A DNA stretch of 24,604 nucleotides from positions 1-24,604 of the forward strand of contig CAYOBW010000089.1 of assembly GCA_964402115.1 (NCBI GenBank). Reading direction: 5' to 3'. Below the pieces are notes generated by a model that made no database searches, was not told the DNA's origin, and worked only from the letters and a program-made list of their open reading frames with translations. Position numbers and translations under genes: made by a program. This document shows, one piece after another, positions 7,037 through 14,776 of the stretch (positions are counted from its first letter, which is position 1; every line of letters starts with the position of its first letter). The DNA is from CAYOBW01 sp964402115. GTDB taxonomy: Bacteria; Verrucomicrobiota; Kiritimatiellia; UBA8416; CAYOBW01.

Positions 7037-7064
7037 TTGCGTAGGGGTGTGGGCATGGTACAGT
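7037..7064 (+). promoter_or_regulatory. Weak candidate promoter for the 7087 gene
   Basis: TTGCGT at 7037-7042 and TACAGT at 7059-7064 are spaced by 16 bp, each matching 4 of 6 consensus bases. The transcription start would fall close to the ribosome binding site at 7073-7079, so the leader would be very short. This divergent gap is the most likely place for the promoter of the long rightward array. Confidence 0.3.
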
Positions 7065-7086
7065 AATGAGCCAAGGAGGATTCTCC

Positions 7087-7983
7087 ATGAAACTGAGTGC
7101 AGGGTTGTTTGCCGGGGTGGTTGTCGTACTGGGTGCGGGCACGCTCGGGGGGCTGGGAGCCGCGCTGCACTACCGGCAGGAGGCGCGCGACTCGGCGCTG
7201 CTCCTCGCGGATCAGGCGCAGCAGATCAATCACCTGAAGGCCAAGTCTGCCGCGCCGACGCGACCGCTGACGGTGGAGACGTCGTCCCTGCCGGTGGTGA
7301 CCTTGACGGACAGCAATGCGGTCGCCCGCATCGCGAGCATGGATGCCGAACTGCGGCGGCTGCGCGAGGAACTGGCGGCCCGCGAGGCTGCCATGGCGGC
7401 GCAGAACCGGCGCACCGAGACCGCGGCCGCCGGCCAGCCGCAGCCCGACCGCGGACGCGGCCCGCAGAACTTCTTCGAAGACCTGCGGCAGCGCGACCCC
7501 GAACGCTATGCCCAGATCCAGACGGAGATGAAGGAGCGGCGCAAGCAGGCGATCGACACGATGGCCCGCAAGTCGGCCTATCTCGTGCAGTTGGACGCGG
7601 CGAAGATGACCCCCGAGCAGCGCGACTCGCACACGAAACTGCTGCAGACGATGGAGCAGCACTGGACCCTGACCAAGACGCTGGAGGAGAACCCCGAAGC
7701 GGAGAACGCGCCCGAGCTGCGCGAGCAACTGCACACCGGCATGCACACGATGGAGGAGCTGATGCAGAGCGAGCGCACCGTGGCGCTCGAGCAGTACGGA
7801 CAGTCCGTCGGGTATGCCGGGGCGGAGGCCACCAAGTTCCGCGAGGAAATCCAGGCGATCTACGACACGACCTCGACCCGCGACCTCTTTCAGCGCGGTT
7901 TTGGAGGTCCCGGTGGCCGTGGCGGCGATCGCGGCGGTGACCGTGGCGGTGACCGCGGTGGAGCCCGGGCTCCGGGACAGTGA
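7087..7983 (+). CDS. Membrane-anchored coiled-coil protein with Gly/Arg-rich tail, unknown function
   Basis: A 298-residue protein I do not recognise. Residues 5-27 form one hydrophobic segment (signal anchor). Residues about 30-60 and 78-115 are charged heptad-like stretches suggesting coiled coils, including AELRRLREELAAREA. Residues 130-265 are helical, rich in Glu, Gln, Met and Arg, and without enzymatic motifs; the layout is loosely like small periplasmic adaptor proteins of the Spy/CpxP kind, but this is not shown. The last 25 residues are a low-complexity RGGD-repeat tail encoded by a short tandem repeat (about 7916-7962). AAGGAGG at 7073-7079, seven bases before the ATG, fixes the start. 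A strong hairpin separates it from the phosphatase gene downstream. Confidence 0.75.
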   Translation: MKLSAGLFAGVVVVLGAGTLGGLGAALHYRQEARDSALLLADQAQQINHLKAKSAAPTRPLTVETSSLPVVTLTDSNAVARIASMDAELRRLREELAAREAAMAAQNRRTETAAAGQPQPDRGRGPQNFFEDLRQRDPERYAQIQTEMKERRKQAIDTMARKSAYLVQLDAAKMTPEQRDSHTKLLQTMEQHWTLTKTLEENPEAENAPELREQLHTGMHTMEELMQSERTVALEQYGQSVGYAGAEATKFREEIQAIYDTTSTRDLFQRGFGGPGGRGGDRGGDRGGDRGGARAPGQ

Positions 7984-7988
7984 CGGCG

Positions 7989-8009
7989 CGCGGGGCGGTC
8001 CGCCCCGCG
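7989..8009. terminator. GC-rich hairpin between two genes
   Basis: A perfect 9-bp stem (CGCGGGGCG at 7989-7997, CGCCCCGCG at 8001-8009) with a GTC triloop, starting six bases after the stop of the upstream gene. It is followed by TCCCCC rather than a T-run. It may stop or slow transcription, or protect the end of the upstream mRNA, and so set a different level for the phosphatase-methionine genes. Confidence 0.4.
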
Positions 8010-8029
8010 TCCCCCGTCGGAAGTCGCGA

Positions 8030-9280
8030 ATGCCTATGGCCGATTCACACATCGACAACAGCGAGCTGCTCCGCCACCTGATGGATCACACGGCTGATCA
8101 CATCTACTTCAAGGACTTGGACAGCCGCTTCATCTGCATCAACCGGGCCCAGGCGGACTGGATGAAGCTGTCCGGGCCGGAGAGCGCGATCGGTCGTAGC
8201 GATTTCGATTTCTTCTCGGAGGAGCACGCCCGCCAGGCGTTCGAGGACGAGCAGCGGATCATGGCCACCGACCAGCCCGTGCTGGCCAAGGAGGAGAAGG
8301 AAACCTGGCCGGACGGGCGCGTGACGTGGGTTTCCACCACCAAGATGCCGCTGCGGGCGCTCGACGGACGGTTGCTGGGGACGTTCGGCATCTCGCGCGA
8401 CATCACGGCGCAGCGCCTGGCCCAGGAGGAAGCCGCCCGGTACGCGGCCCGCCTGCGCGAGGTGCACCGCCAGCTGCGGGATGACCTGGCGATGGCCCGC
8501 GAGCTGCAGGAGGCGTTCCTGCCCCGCCGCTACCCCTGCTTCCCGGCCGCCGCGGCGCCCGCGGACAGCGCGCTGCGCTTCCACCATCACTACGCCTCCG
8601 CCGATCTCGTCGGGGGCGACTTCTTCTCGTTGCACGCCTTCTCGGACACGGAGGCGGGCGTGTTCATCTGCGACGTGATGGGGCACGGCGTGCGCGCCGC
8701 GCTGATCACGGCGATTGTCCGCACGCTCGTCGGCGAGTGGGTGCACATCGAGCGCGACCCCGGCCGCCTGCTGGCCAAGCTCAACAGCCTGCTGACTCCG
8801 CTGATCAAGCAGGAGGAGCTGCTGGTCTTCGCGACGGCGTTCTTCCTCACCGTTGACGTGGCCACGGGCCGTGTGCGCTTCGCCACCGCCGGCCACCCCC
8901 CGCCGGTATGGGTGCGGCGCCGCCTGGGGCAGGCGGTGGCGCTGACGCCGCCGGGGCTGCCGATCGGGCCGGTGCTCGCGCTTGCGCCGGACAGTCTCTA
9001 CGCCACGGGCGAGGCGCAGCTCGAAGCGGGCGACAGGCTCTTGCTCTACACGGATGGCTTGATCGAGATCGAGAACGGGCTGCGGGAGGAGTACGGCGTG
9101 GCCCGCCTGCAGGCGGCCGCCGCGGCACACGGCGCGGAGCCGCTCGAGGAGTTCTTCGTGCGTTTGCGCGAGAACATCCGCGCGTTCGCGGAGGGGAATC
9201 CGTTCGACGACGATATCTGCCTCGTGGGGGTTGACGTCCAGCGCCTGGGCGACACGCCGGGGTCCGGAGGGGTGACGTGA
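8030..9280 (+). CDS. PAS domain-containing SpoIIE/RsbU-type serine phosphatase
   Basis: A 416-residue cytoplasmic protein. Residues 10-130 are a PAS sensor domain (HLMDHTADHIYFKDLDSRF, ending in the typical GTFGISRDIT). Residues 130-165 form a helical linker ending in ARELQEAFLP, typical of RsbU-type enzymes. Residues 185-405 are a PP2C-like SpoIIE domain with metal ligands D197 (GGDFF), D215 (CDVMGHG) and D393-D395 (DDDICLVGVD). Such enzymes dephosphorylate anti-anti-sigma factors in partner-switching systems; no STAS or anti-sigma gene lies in this window. GGAAG six bases upstream supports the ATG at 8030; ATG 8036 is a second option. Its stop overlaps the start of the homocysteine methyltransferase gene in a GTGA, so the two are translationally coupled. 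Confidence 0.9.
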   Translation: MPMADSHIDNSELLRHLMDHTADHIYFKDLDSRFICINRAQADWMKLSGPESAIGRSDFDFFSEEHARQAFEDEQRIMATDQPVLAKEEKETWPDGRVTWVSTTKMPLRALDGRLLGTFGISRDITAQRLAQEEAARYAARLREVHRQLRDDLAMARELQEAFLPRRYPCFPAAAAPADSALRFHHHYASADLVGGDFFSLHAFSDTEAGVFICDVMGHGVRAALITAIVRTLVGEWVHIERDPGRLLAKLNSLLTPLIKQEELLVFATAFFLTVDVATGRVRFATAGHPPPVWVRRRLGQAVALTPPGLPIGPVLALAPDSLYATGEAQLEAGDRLLLYTDGLIEIENGLREEYGVARLQAAAAAHGAEPLEEFFVRLRENIRAFAEGNPFDDDICLVGVDVQRLGDTPGSGGVT

Positions 9281-10200
9281 AACTGGCGGAGCAGAAGCTG
9301 TTGGTGGCCGACGGCGCGTGCGGCACGAACCTGCAGGAGTTGCGCTTGCCGGCCTCCGCGTGGGGCGGCTGCGAGGGCTGCAACGAGTATCTCAACCTCG
9401 GCTGCCCGGAGGCGATCGTCGCGCTGCACGCCGCGTTTGTCGAGGCGGGCGCGCAGCTCATCGAGACGAACACGTTCGGCGCTTCGCGCATCGTGCTGGC
9501 GGAGTATGGGCTGGAGGAACGGGTGGCCGCCATCAACGAGGCGGCCGTCGCGCTCGCCCGGCAGGCCATCGGCGGCCGCACCGATTGCTGGGTGGCCGGT
9601 TCGCTCGGCCCCTCGACGAAGCTGCCTTCCCTCGGGCACATCTCGCGCGACGCGCTTTACGCGGCGTACGCGGAGCAGATCGGCGCCCTGGCGGGCGCGG
9701 GCGTGGACGTGCTGCTGCTGGAGACCTGCCAGGATCTGCTGCAGGTGAAGACGGCTGCGATTGCCTGCTTCGAAACGCTCGCGCGGCTGGGCCGCGACAT
9801 CCCGGTGATGGTTTCCGTGACGCTGGAGCGCACCGGCACGCTGCTGGTGGGGTCGGATATCGCCGCCGCGGTGGCGACGCTCGAACCGTTTCCGCTTTTT
9901 TCGCTCGGCCTGAACTGCGCGACCGGCCCCGAGGATATGCTGTCGGCCATCCGGTACCTTTCGCAGCACTGGCCGGGCCGCGTCTCCTGCATGCCCAACC
10001 AGGGGCTGCCGCAGGTCGTCAACGGCCGCACGGTGTACCCGCTGACGCCGGACGCGTACGCCCGGCACATGCGCGTCTTCGTCGAGGAGTACGGCGTGGA
10101 CATCGTGGGCGGCTGCTGCGGCACCACGCCCGCCCATACGCGGCGGCTGGTCGAGGCGCTGCAGGGCGTGCAGCCGCGGGTCCGACAGGTGAGCGCGTGA
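9277..10200 (+). CDS. metH: Methionine synthase, homocysteine-binding module (split MetH, part 1)
   Basis: A 307-residue zinc-dependent homocysteine S-methyltransferase domain, the equivalent of roughly the first 325 residues of E. coli MetH. Zinc ligands are C214 in GLNCATG and C280-C281 in GGCCGTTP; the N-terminal DGACGTNLQ and ETNTFGAS blocks are family hallmarks. It would transfer the methyl group from methylcobalamin on the partner protein to homocysteine, giving methionine. It begins with GTG inside the stop of the phosphatase gene (GTGA) with GGAGGGG just upstream, and its own stop is in turn GTGA-overlapped by the next gene. There is no frameshift: the downstream frame has its own start and the protein ends cleanly after the zinc site, so it is a genuine split. 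Confidence 0.92.
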   Translation: MKLAEQKLLVADGACGTNLQELRLPASAWGGCEGCNEYLNLGCPEAIVALHAAFVEAGAQLIETNTFGASRIVLAEYGLEERVAAINEAAVALARQAIGGRTDCWVAGSLGPSTKLPSLGHISRDALYAAYAEQIGALAGAGVDVLLLETCQDLLQVKTAAIACFETLARLGRDIPVMVSVTLERTGTLLVGSDIAAAVATLEPFPLFSLGLNCATGPEDMLSAIRYLSQHWPGRVSCMPNQGLPQVVNGRTVYPLTPDAYARHMRVFVEEYGVDIVGGCCGTTPAHTRRLVEALQGVQPRVRQVSA

Positions 10201-12650
10201 AGCCGTCCGTCGCCAGTCTCTACCAGGCCGTCGAACTCGGGCAGGAGATCCCCCCGCTGCTCATCGGCGAACGCACGAACGCGAACGGGTCGCGCCGGTT
10301 CCGGGACCTGCTGCTGGCCGAGGACTACGACGGCTGCCTGCAGGTGGCGCTCGAGCAGGAGGCGGGGGGCGCGCACGTGCTGGACGTCTGCGCCGCCTAT
10401 GCCGGGCGCGACGAGACGCGGGACATGGTGGCGCTGGTCACGCGCTTCGCGCGGTCCGTCCGCACGCCGCTGATGATCGATTCCACGACGCCGGCGACGA
10501 TCGAGGCGTGCCTGAAGCTCTACCCGGGGCGCTGCCTGGTCAACTCGATCAATTTCGAGGACGGCGGGCCCTACCTGCGGCGCGTGTGCGCCCTGCTGCG
10601 GACGTACGGCGCCGCGGCCGTGGCCCTGACCATCAACGAGCGCGGCATGGCCATGACGGCGGCGGACAAGGTGGCGACGGCGCGGCGCATTCACGATATC
10701 GCTGTGCACGAGTTCGGCCTGCGGCCGTGGGACCTGCTGTTCGACCCGCTGACCTTCACGGTGGGGGCGGGCGACGAGAGCCTGCGCGATGCGGCCGTGC
10801 AGACGCTGGAGGCGATCCGGCGGATCAAGGCCGAGCTGCCCGGCGTGCTGACCATTCTCGGCGTGAGCAACATCTCCTTCGGCCTCTCCCCCGCGTCGCG
10901 TCGCGTGCTCAACAGCGTCTTCCTGCACGAAGCGGTGGCGGCCGGTCTGGACGCGGCGATCGTGGACGCGGCGAAGGTGCTGCCGCTGGCGCGCATCGGC
11001 GAGGCGGACCGCGCGGTCTGCCTCGACCTGCTGTACGACCGGCGCACCGCCGACGCGCCCGCGCCGCTCATGCGGTTCATCGAGTACTTCAAGGGGGCGG
11101 CCACGGCCGCGGCCGAGCCGGCCGACGAGGGGACGCTGGCACCCGAGCAGGTGCTCTTCGGCAAGGTGGTCGCGGGCAGCCGCGAGGGGCTCGACGACCA
11201 GCTGCGGATCCTGCTGCGGCGCATGCCGGCCATGACGATCATCAACCAGGTCCTCGTGCCGGCCATGCGCCACGTGGGCGAGCTGTTCGGACGCGGCGAG
11301 CTCCTCCTGCCGTTCGTCCTGCAGTCGGCCGAGGTCATGAAGCAGGCCGTGACGCTGCTGGACCCGTATCTCGACCGGACCACGGCCGCCAACCCGACGA
11401 AGGTGCTGCTGGCGACCGTGCAGGGCGACGTGCACGACATCGGCAAGAACCTCGTGGACATCATTCTCTCCAACAACGGCTACACCGTGTACAACCTCGG
11501 CATCAAGGTGCCGGCGGAAACCATCATCGCCAGGGCGCGCGAGCTCCAGGTGGACGTGATCGGCCTGAGCGGGTTGCTGGTGAAGTCCGCCATCGTCATG
11601 CAGGAAACCCTGCCGCAGTACCGGGCGGCGGGGCTGCGTGTGCCGATCCTGCTGGGTGGCGCGGCGCTGACCCGGGCGTTCGTCGCGGAATCCTGCGTGC
11701 CGCATTACGACGCCCCCGTCGTGTACTGCGCCGATGCCTTCGCGGGGCTGCGGGCCGTGCGCGAACACGAGGAGGGGCGCCTGCAGGCGACGACGTGGAC
11801 GCCGGCGGAGCGCACCGGCCCGGCGGTCAAGCCGGGGCTGAAGGCGGCGGAGCTCATCCGCGACAACCCCGTGCCCCGGACGCCCTTCCTGGGCGCGCGG
11901 CACGTCACGGACGTGGACCCGGCGCTGCTCTTCCCGTACGTCAACGAGCAGGCCCTGTTCCGGGGGCGGTGGGGCTACCGGCGCGCGAAGCAGAGCGCCG
12001 CCGAGTACGACGCCCTGATCGAGAACAAGGTGCGGCCCCTGTATGTCGAGCTGCAGCGGCAGGCCCTGGCGGAGGGGTTGCTGACGCCGCGCGTCGCCTA
12101 CGGCTACTTCCCCTGCTGGAGCAGCGGCGATACGCTGGTGGTCGACGCCGCCGGCATGCGGCACGTGTTCGATTTTCCCCGGCAGGCGGAACCGCCGCAC
12201 CTCTGCATCGCGGACTACTTCAGGAGCGAGGCGGAGGGCGGCGACGTGGTCGGGTTCTTCGTCGTGACGATCGGGCCGGCCATGGCCGAACGGACGCAGG
12301 CGCTCTACGCCGCGAACCGGTACCATGACTACCTGATGCTGCACGGCTTCAGCGTGGAGGTCACCGACGCCCTGGCCGAGCACTGGCACGCCGTGATGCG
12401 GCGCGAGTGTGGCCTGGCCGGCGCGGAGCCCGCCGGCGTGCAGGGCTACGTGACGCAGGCCTACCAGGGGTCGCGCTACGGGTTCGGCTACCCGGCCTGC
12501 CCGGATCTCGGGGCGCACCGGGCGCTGTTCGCGCTGCTGCGGCCCGAGGCGATCGGCGTGACCCTGACGGAGAACATGCAGATGGTGCCCGAGCAGTCGA
12601 CGTCGGCCCTGGTGGCCCACCATCCGCAGGCGAAGTACTTTGCGGTCTAA
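10197..12650 (+). CDS. metH: Methionine synthase, folate/cobalamin/activation modules (split MetH, part 2)
   Basis: An 817-residue protein matching MetH without its homocysteine domain. Residues 15-290 form the pterin-binding barrel (LIGERTNANGSRRF, DVCAAY, SINFEDG, GVSNISFGL). Residues about 310-395 are the helical cap. Residues 395-530 are the cobalamin-binding Rossmann domain with the base-off/His-on motif D411-V-H413-D-I-G416. Residues about 555-817 are the AdoMet-dependent reactivation domain (GYFPCWSSGD, GYPACPD around Y765, and a SKYYAV-like end, AKYFAV). Since the activation domain is kept, the enzyme should be rescued by reductive methylation from AdoMet plus an electron donor. It starts at GTG 10197, overlapping the previous stop, so both halves should be made in similar amounts. 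The next gene is rubredoxin. Confidence 0.95.
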   Translation: MKPSVASLYQAVELGQEIPPLLIGERTNANGSRRFRDLLLAEDYDGCLQVALEQEAGGAHVLDVCAAYAGRDETRDMVALVTRFARSVRTPLMIDSTTPATIEACLKLYPGRCLVNSINFEDGGPYLRRVCALLRTYGAAAVALTINERGMAMTAADKVATARRIHDIAVHEFGLRPWDLLFDPLTFTVGAGDESLRDAAVQTLEAIRRIKAELPGVLTILGVSNISFGLSPASRRVLNSVFLHEAVAAGLDAAIVDAAKVLPLARIGEADRAVCLDLLYDRRTADAPAPLMRFIEYFKGAATAAAEPADEGTLAPEQVLFGKVVAGSREGLDDQLRILLRRMPAMTIINQVLVPAMRHVGELFGRGELLLPFVLQSAEVMKQAVTLLDPYLDRTTAANPTKVLLATVQGDVHDIGKNLVDIILSNNGYTVYNLGIKVPAETIIARARELQVDVIGLSGLLVKSAIVMQETLPQYRAAGLRVPILLGGAALTRAFVAESCVPHYDAPVVYCADAFAGLRAVREHEEGRLQATTWTPAERTGPAVKPGLKAAELIRDNPVPRTPFLGARHVTDVDPALLFPYVNEQALFRGRWGYRRAKQSAAEYDALIENKVRPLYVELQRQALAEGLLTPRVAYGYFPCWSSGDTLVVDAAGMRHVFDFPRQAEPPHLCIADYFRSEAEGGDVVGFFVVTIGPAMAERTQALYAANRYHDYLMLHGFSVEVTDALAEHWHAVMRRECGLAGAEPAGVQGYVTQAYQGSRYGFGYPACPDLGAHRALFALLRPEAIGVTLTENMQMVPEQSTSALVAHHPQAKYFAV

Positions 12651-12661
12651 GGAGGGGAACG

Positions 12662-12820
12662 ATGCGCTACGTATGTGTCAACTGCGGGTACATTTACGAC
12701 CCGCGTGACGGCGACCCGCTGAGCCGGGTGCCGTCCGGCACGCTCTTCGAGGCACTGCCGGAGGACTGGGTCTGCCCGATGTGCTATGCCGGCAAGGACA
12801 AGTTCGATCCGCTGGACTGA
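12662..12820 (+). CDS. Rubredoxin
   Basis: A 52-residue rubredoxin, a one-electron carrier with a single Fe(Cys)4 centre. The four ligands are C5 and C8 (CVNCG) and C38 and C41 (CPMC), with the family Y10, DP and DWVCP residues in place; the length is typical. GGAGGGG lies just before the ATG and the gene follows the MetH stop by 11 bp, with the MTHFR fusion 29 bp downstream, so all are probably on one mRNA. Rubredoxins usually serve oxygen detoxification or oxidoreductases in anaerobes. Here the context suggests that it feeds electrons to cobalamin reactivation or to the flavin of MTHFR; that is inference. Confidence 0.95.
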   Translation: MRYVCVNCGYIYDPRDGDPLSRVPSGTLFEALPEDWVCPMCYAGKDKFDPLD

Positions 12821-12849
12821 ACCCGCTGACGGGGAAAGGCGAGGCCGGG

Positions 12850-14706
12850 ATGGGCGTGAAGACTGGTTTTCTGGAGCGCTTGCGCGAGGCGCCCATGATG
12901 TTCGACGGCGCCATGGGCACGATGCTCTACGCCAAGGGCGTGTTCATCAACACCTGCTACGACGAGCTGTGCCTGACGCGGCCCGACCTCGTGCGGGCCA
13001 TTCACGCCGCCTACGTCGAGGCCGGCGCGGACGTGATCGAAACGAATACGTTCGGGGCGAACCGGCTCAAGCTGCGCGAGTTCGGGCTGGCCGACAAGGT
13101 GGAGGCGATCAACCGGGCGGGCGTGCGCCTGGCGCGCGCCGAGGCGGGCGAGGGGGTCTACGTGGCCGCTTCCGTGGGGCCCTGCCTCTCATCCGCGCAG
13201 GGCTGGAGCGCGGCACACGCCGCCGGGATCCGCGCAGCGCTGACCGAGCAGATCAACCTGCTCGCGGACGAGGGCGCGGACCTGATCGCGCTCGAGACGT
13301 TCGTCCACCCCGAGGAGCTGCAGCTGGCCGCCGCCGTGGCGCGCGCCACGGGCAAGCCCGTCCTGGCGTCGTTCACCGTGCGCTCCGGCGACGAGACCGC
13401 CCTGGGCGGCCGCGTGGACGCGGCGGCTGCCCTCCTCAGCCAGAACCCGGACGTGGACATCGTGGGCATCAACTGCGGGGTGGGGCCGTCGGATGCGTAC
13501 GAGGCCGTGGAACGGATCCTGCCGCACATCGCCAAACCGCTCGTGGTCATGCCCAACGCCGGTATGCCGCGTCCGGTGGACGGGCGGCTTATCTACCTGT
13601 CGAGCCCGGAGTATTTCACCGAGTACGCGAAGAAGTTCATCGAGCTGGGGGCGCGCGGCGTGGGGGGGTGCTGCGGCACCACGCCGGAGCATATCCGCGT
13701 CGCTGCGCGGGCCATCAAGTCCCTGAGCGGCGTCAAGCGCCACGCGCAGATCCGGGCGCTGCGTGCGGAGGAGGCGGTTGTGCCCGCCGTGCCCACGGCG
13801 CTCAAGTCGCGCCTCGCGGAGCGGCTGAGCCGGGGCCTGAAAGTCTCGTCCGTGGAGCTGCTGCCGCCGAAGTCGTGCGACCTGGGCGGCCTGCTCGAGA
13901 AGGCGCGGCTCTGCAAGGCGAGCGGGGTGGACGCGATCAACATTCCGGACGGTCCCCGCGCCAGCGCCCGCGTGTCGCCGATGATCGCCGCGCTGGCCAT
14001 CCAGGAGCGGGTGGGCATCGAGCCCGTCCTGCACTACTGCTGCCGCGACCGGAACCTGATCGGGATGCAGTCGGACCTCCTCGGGGCGCAGGTGGCGGGC
14101 CTGCGCAACCTGCTGATCGTCACGGGCGACCCGCCCAAGCTGGGCGACTACCCGGATGCGACGGGCGTCTTCGACGTGGACGCGATCGGGCTCATGCAGG
14201 TGGTGACGAACCTCAATCACGGGCGCGACATCGGGGGCAATCCCGTTTCGCCGCCGACCTCCATCTTCGCCGGCGTGGGCGCCAACCCGTGCGCCGTGTC
14301 CCTGCAGACGGAGATCGAGCGCTACCACCGGAAAGTGGTAGCCGGGGCGGAGTTCGCCATCACGCAGCCGGTCTTCGACGCGGAGGCGCTGCTGCGGTTC
14401 CTGGACGAGGTGGAGGCGGGCGGCAGCCGGATCCCGGTGCTGGCGGGCGTCTGGCCGCTGGTGAGTTTCAAGAACGCCGAGTTCATGCGCAACGAGGTGC
14501 CCGGCGTGACGGTGCCGGACGAGGTGATGGAGCGGATGCGCGGCTGTACGACGAAGGAGGAGGGCATCCGGGTGGGCGTGGCCATCGCGCGCGAGACTTG
14601 CGTGCGGATTGCGCCGCGCGTGGCCGGCTACCAGGTCAGCGCGCCCTTCGGGCGGGCGGAGATCGCCGTGGCCGTGCTGGAGGGGCTGCCGGGGTTGGAG
14701 CGGTAG
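12850..14706 (+). CDS. Bifunctional homocysteine S-methyltransferase / methylenetetrahydrofolate reductase
   Basis: A 618-residue fusion with the same architecture as Bacillus YitJ. Residues 10-300 are a second zinc homocysteine methyltransferase domain (FDGAMGTMLY, ETNTFGANR, ligand C209 in GINCG, and C274-C275 in GGCCGTTP). Residues 325-610 are a MetF-type FAD barrel (VELLPPKS, HYCCRDRN, LLIVTGDPP, AITQPVFD, AGVWPLVS) that reduces 5,10-methylene-THF to 5-methyl-THF. No cobalamin domain is attached, so the N-terminal half either uses another methyl donor such as S-methylmethionine, or works with the B12 module of the split MetH. It starts at ATG 12850 after GAGG. The gene supplies the methyl-folate that the upstream MetH consumes. 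Confidence 0.93.
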   Translation: MGVKTGFLERLREAPMMFDGAMGTMLYAKGVFINTCYDELCLTRPDLVRAIHAAYVEAGADVIETNTFGANRLKLREFGLADKVEAINRAGVRLARAEAGEGVYVAASVGPCLSSAQGWSAAHAAGIRAALTEQINLLADEGADLIALETFVHPEELQLAAAVARATGKPVLASFTVRSGDETALGGRVDAAAALLSQNPDVDIVGINCGVGPSDAYEAVERILPHIAKPLVVMPNAGMPRPVDGRLIYLSSPEYFTEYAKKFIELGARGVGGCCGTTPEHIRVAARAIKSLSGVKRHAQIRALRAEEAVVPAVPTALKSRLAERLSRGLKVSSVELLPPKSCDLGGLLEKARLCKASGVDAINIPDGPRASARVSPMIAALAIQERVGIEPVLHYCCRDRNLIGMQSDLLGAQVAGLRNLLIVTGDPPKLGDYPDATGVFDVDAIGLMQVVTNLNHGRDIGGNPVSPPTSIFAGVGANPCAVSLQTEIERYHRKVVAGAEFAITQPVFDAEALLRFLDEVEAGGSRIPVLAGVWPLVSFKNAEFMRNEVPGVTVPDEVMERMRGCTTKEEGIRVGVAIARETCVRIAPRVAGYQVSAPFGRAEIAVAVLEGLPGLER

Positions 14707-14713
14707 GCAGGCC

Positions 14714-14776
14714 ATGATGGAGACATTCAAGCAGTTGCCGCGCGGGAAGCAGGCAACCCAGGGAGGCGTGACATGA
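14714..14776 (+). CDS. Possible 20-residue leader ORF before the sulfatase
   Basis: An ATG-ATG start at 14714 opens a 20-codon frame (MMETFKQLPRGKQATQGGVT) whose TGA overlaps the sulfatase ATG as ATGA. It fills most of the 66-bp gap after the MTHFR fusion. The ribosome site (GGCAGG) is modest. It may only be chance, but the exact stop-start overlap would allow coupled translation of the sulfatase. Confidence 0.25.
   Translation: MMETFKQLPRGKQATQGGVT

Noticed and set aside
9200..9290. SAM riboswitch or S-box ahead of the methionine genes
   Set aside because: There is no leader: the metH start overlaps the phosphatase stop, and no S-box-like structure is seen upstream of 7087 or 8030.
9657..12623. 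Long minus-strand open frame opposite the split metH genes
   Set aside because: It is antisense to clear MetH domains, with low-complexity Arg/His-rich translation and no recognisable motif.
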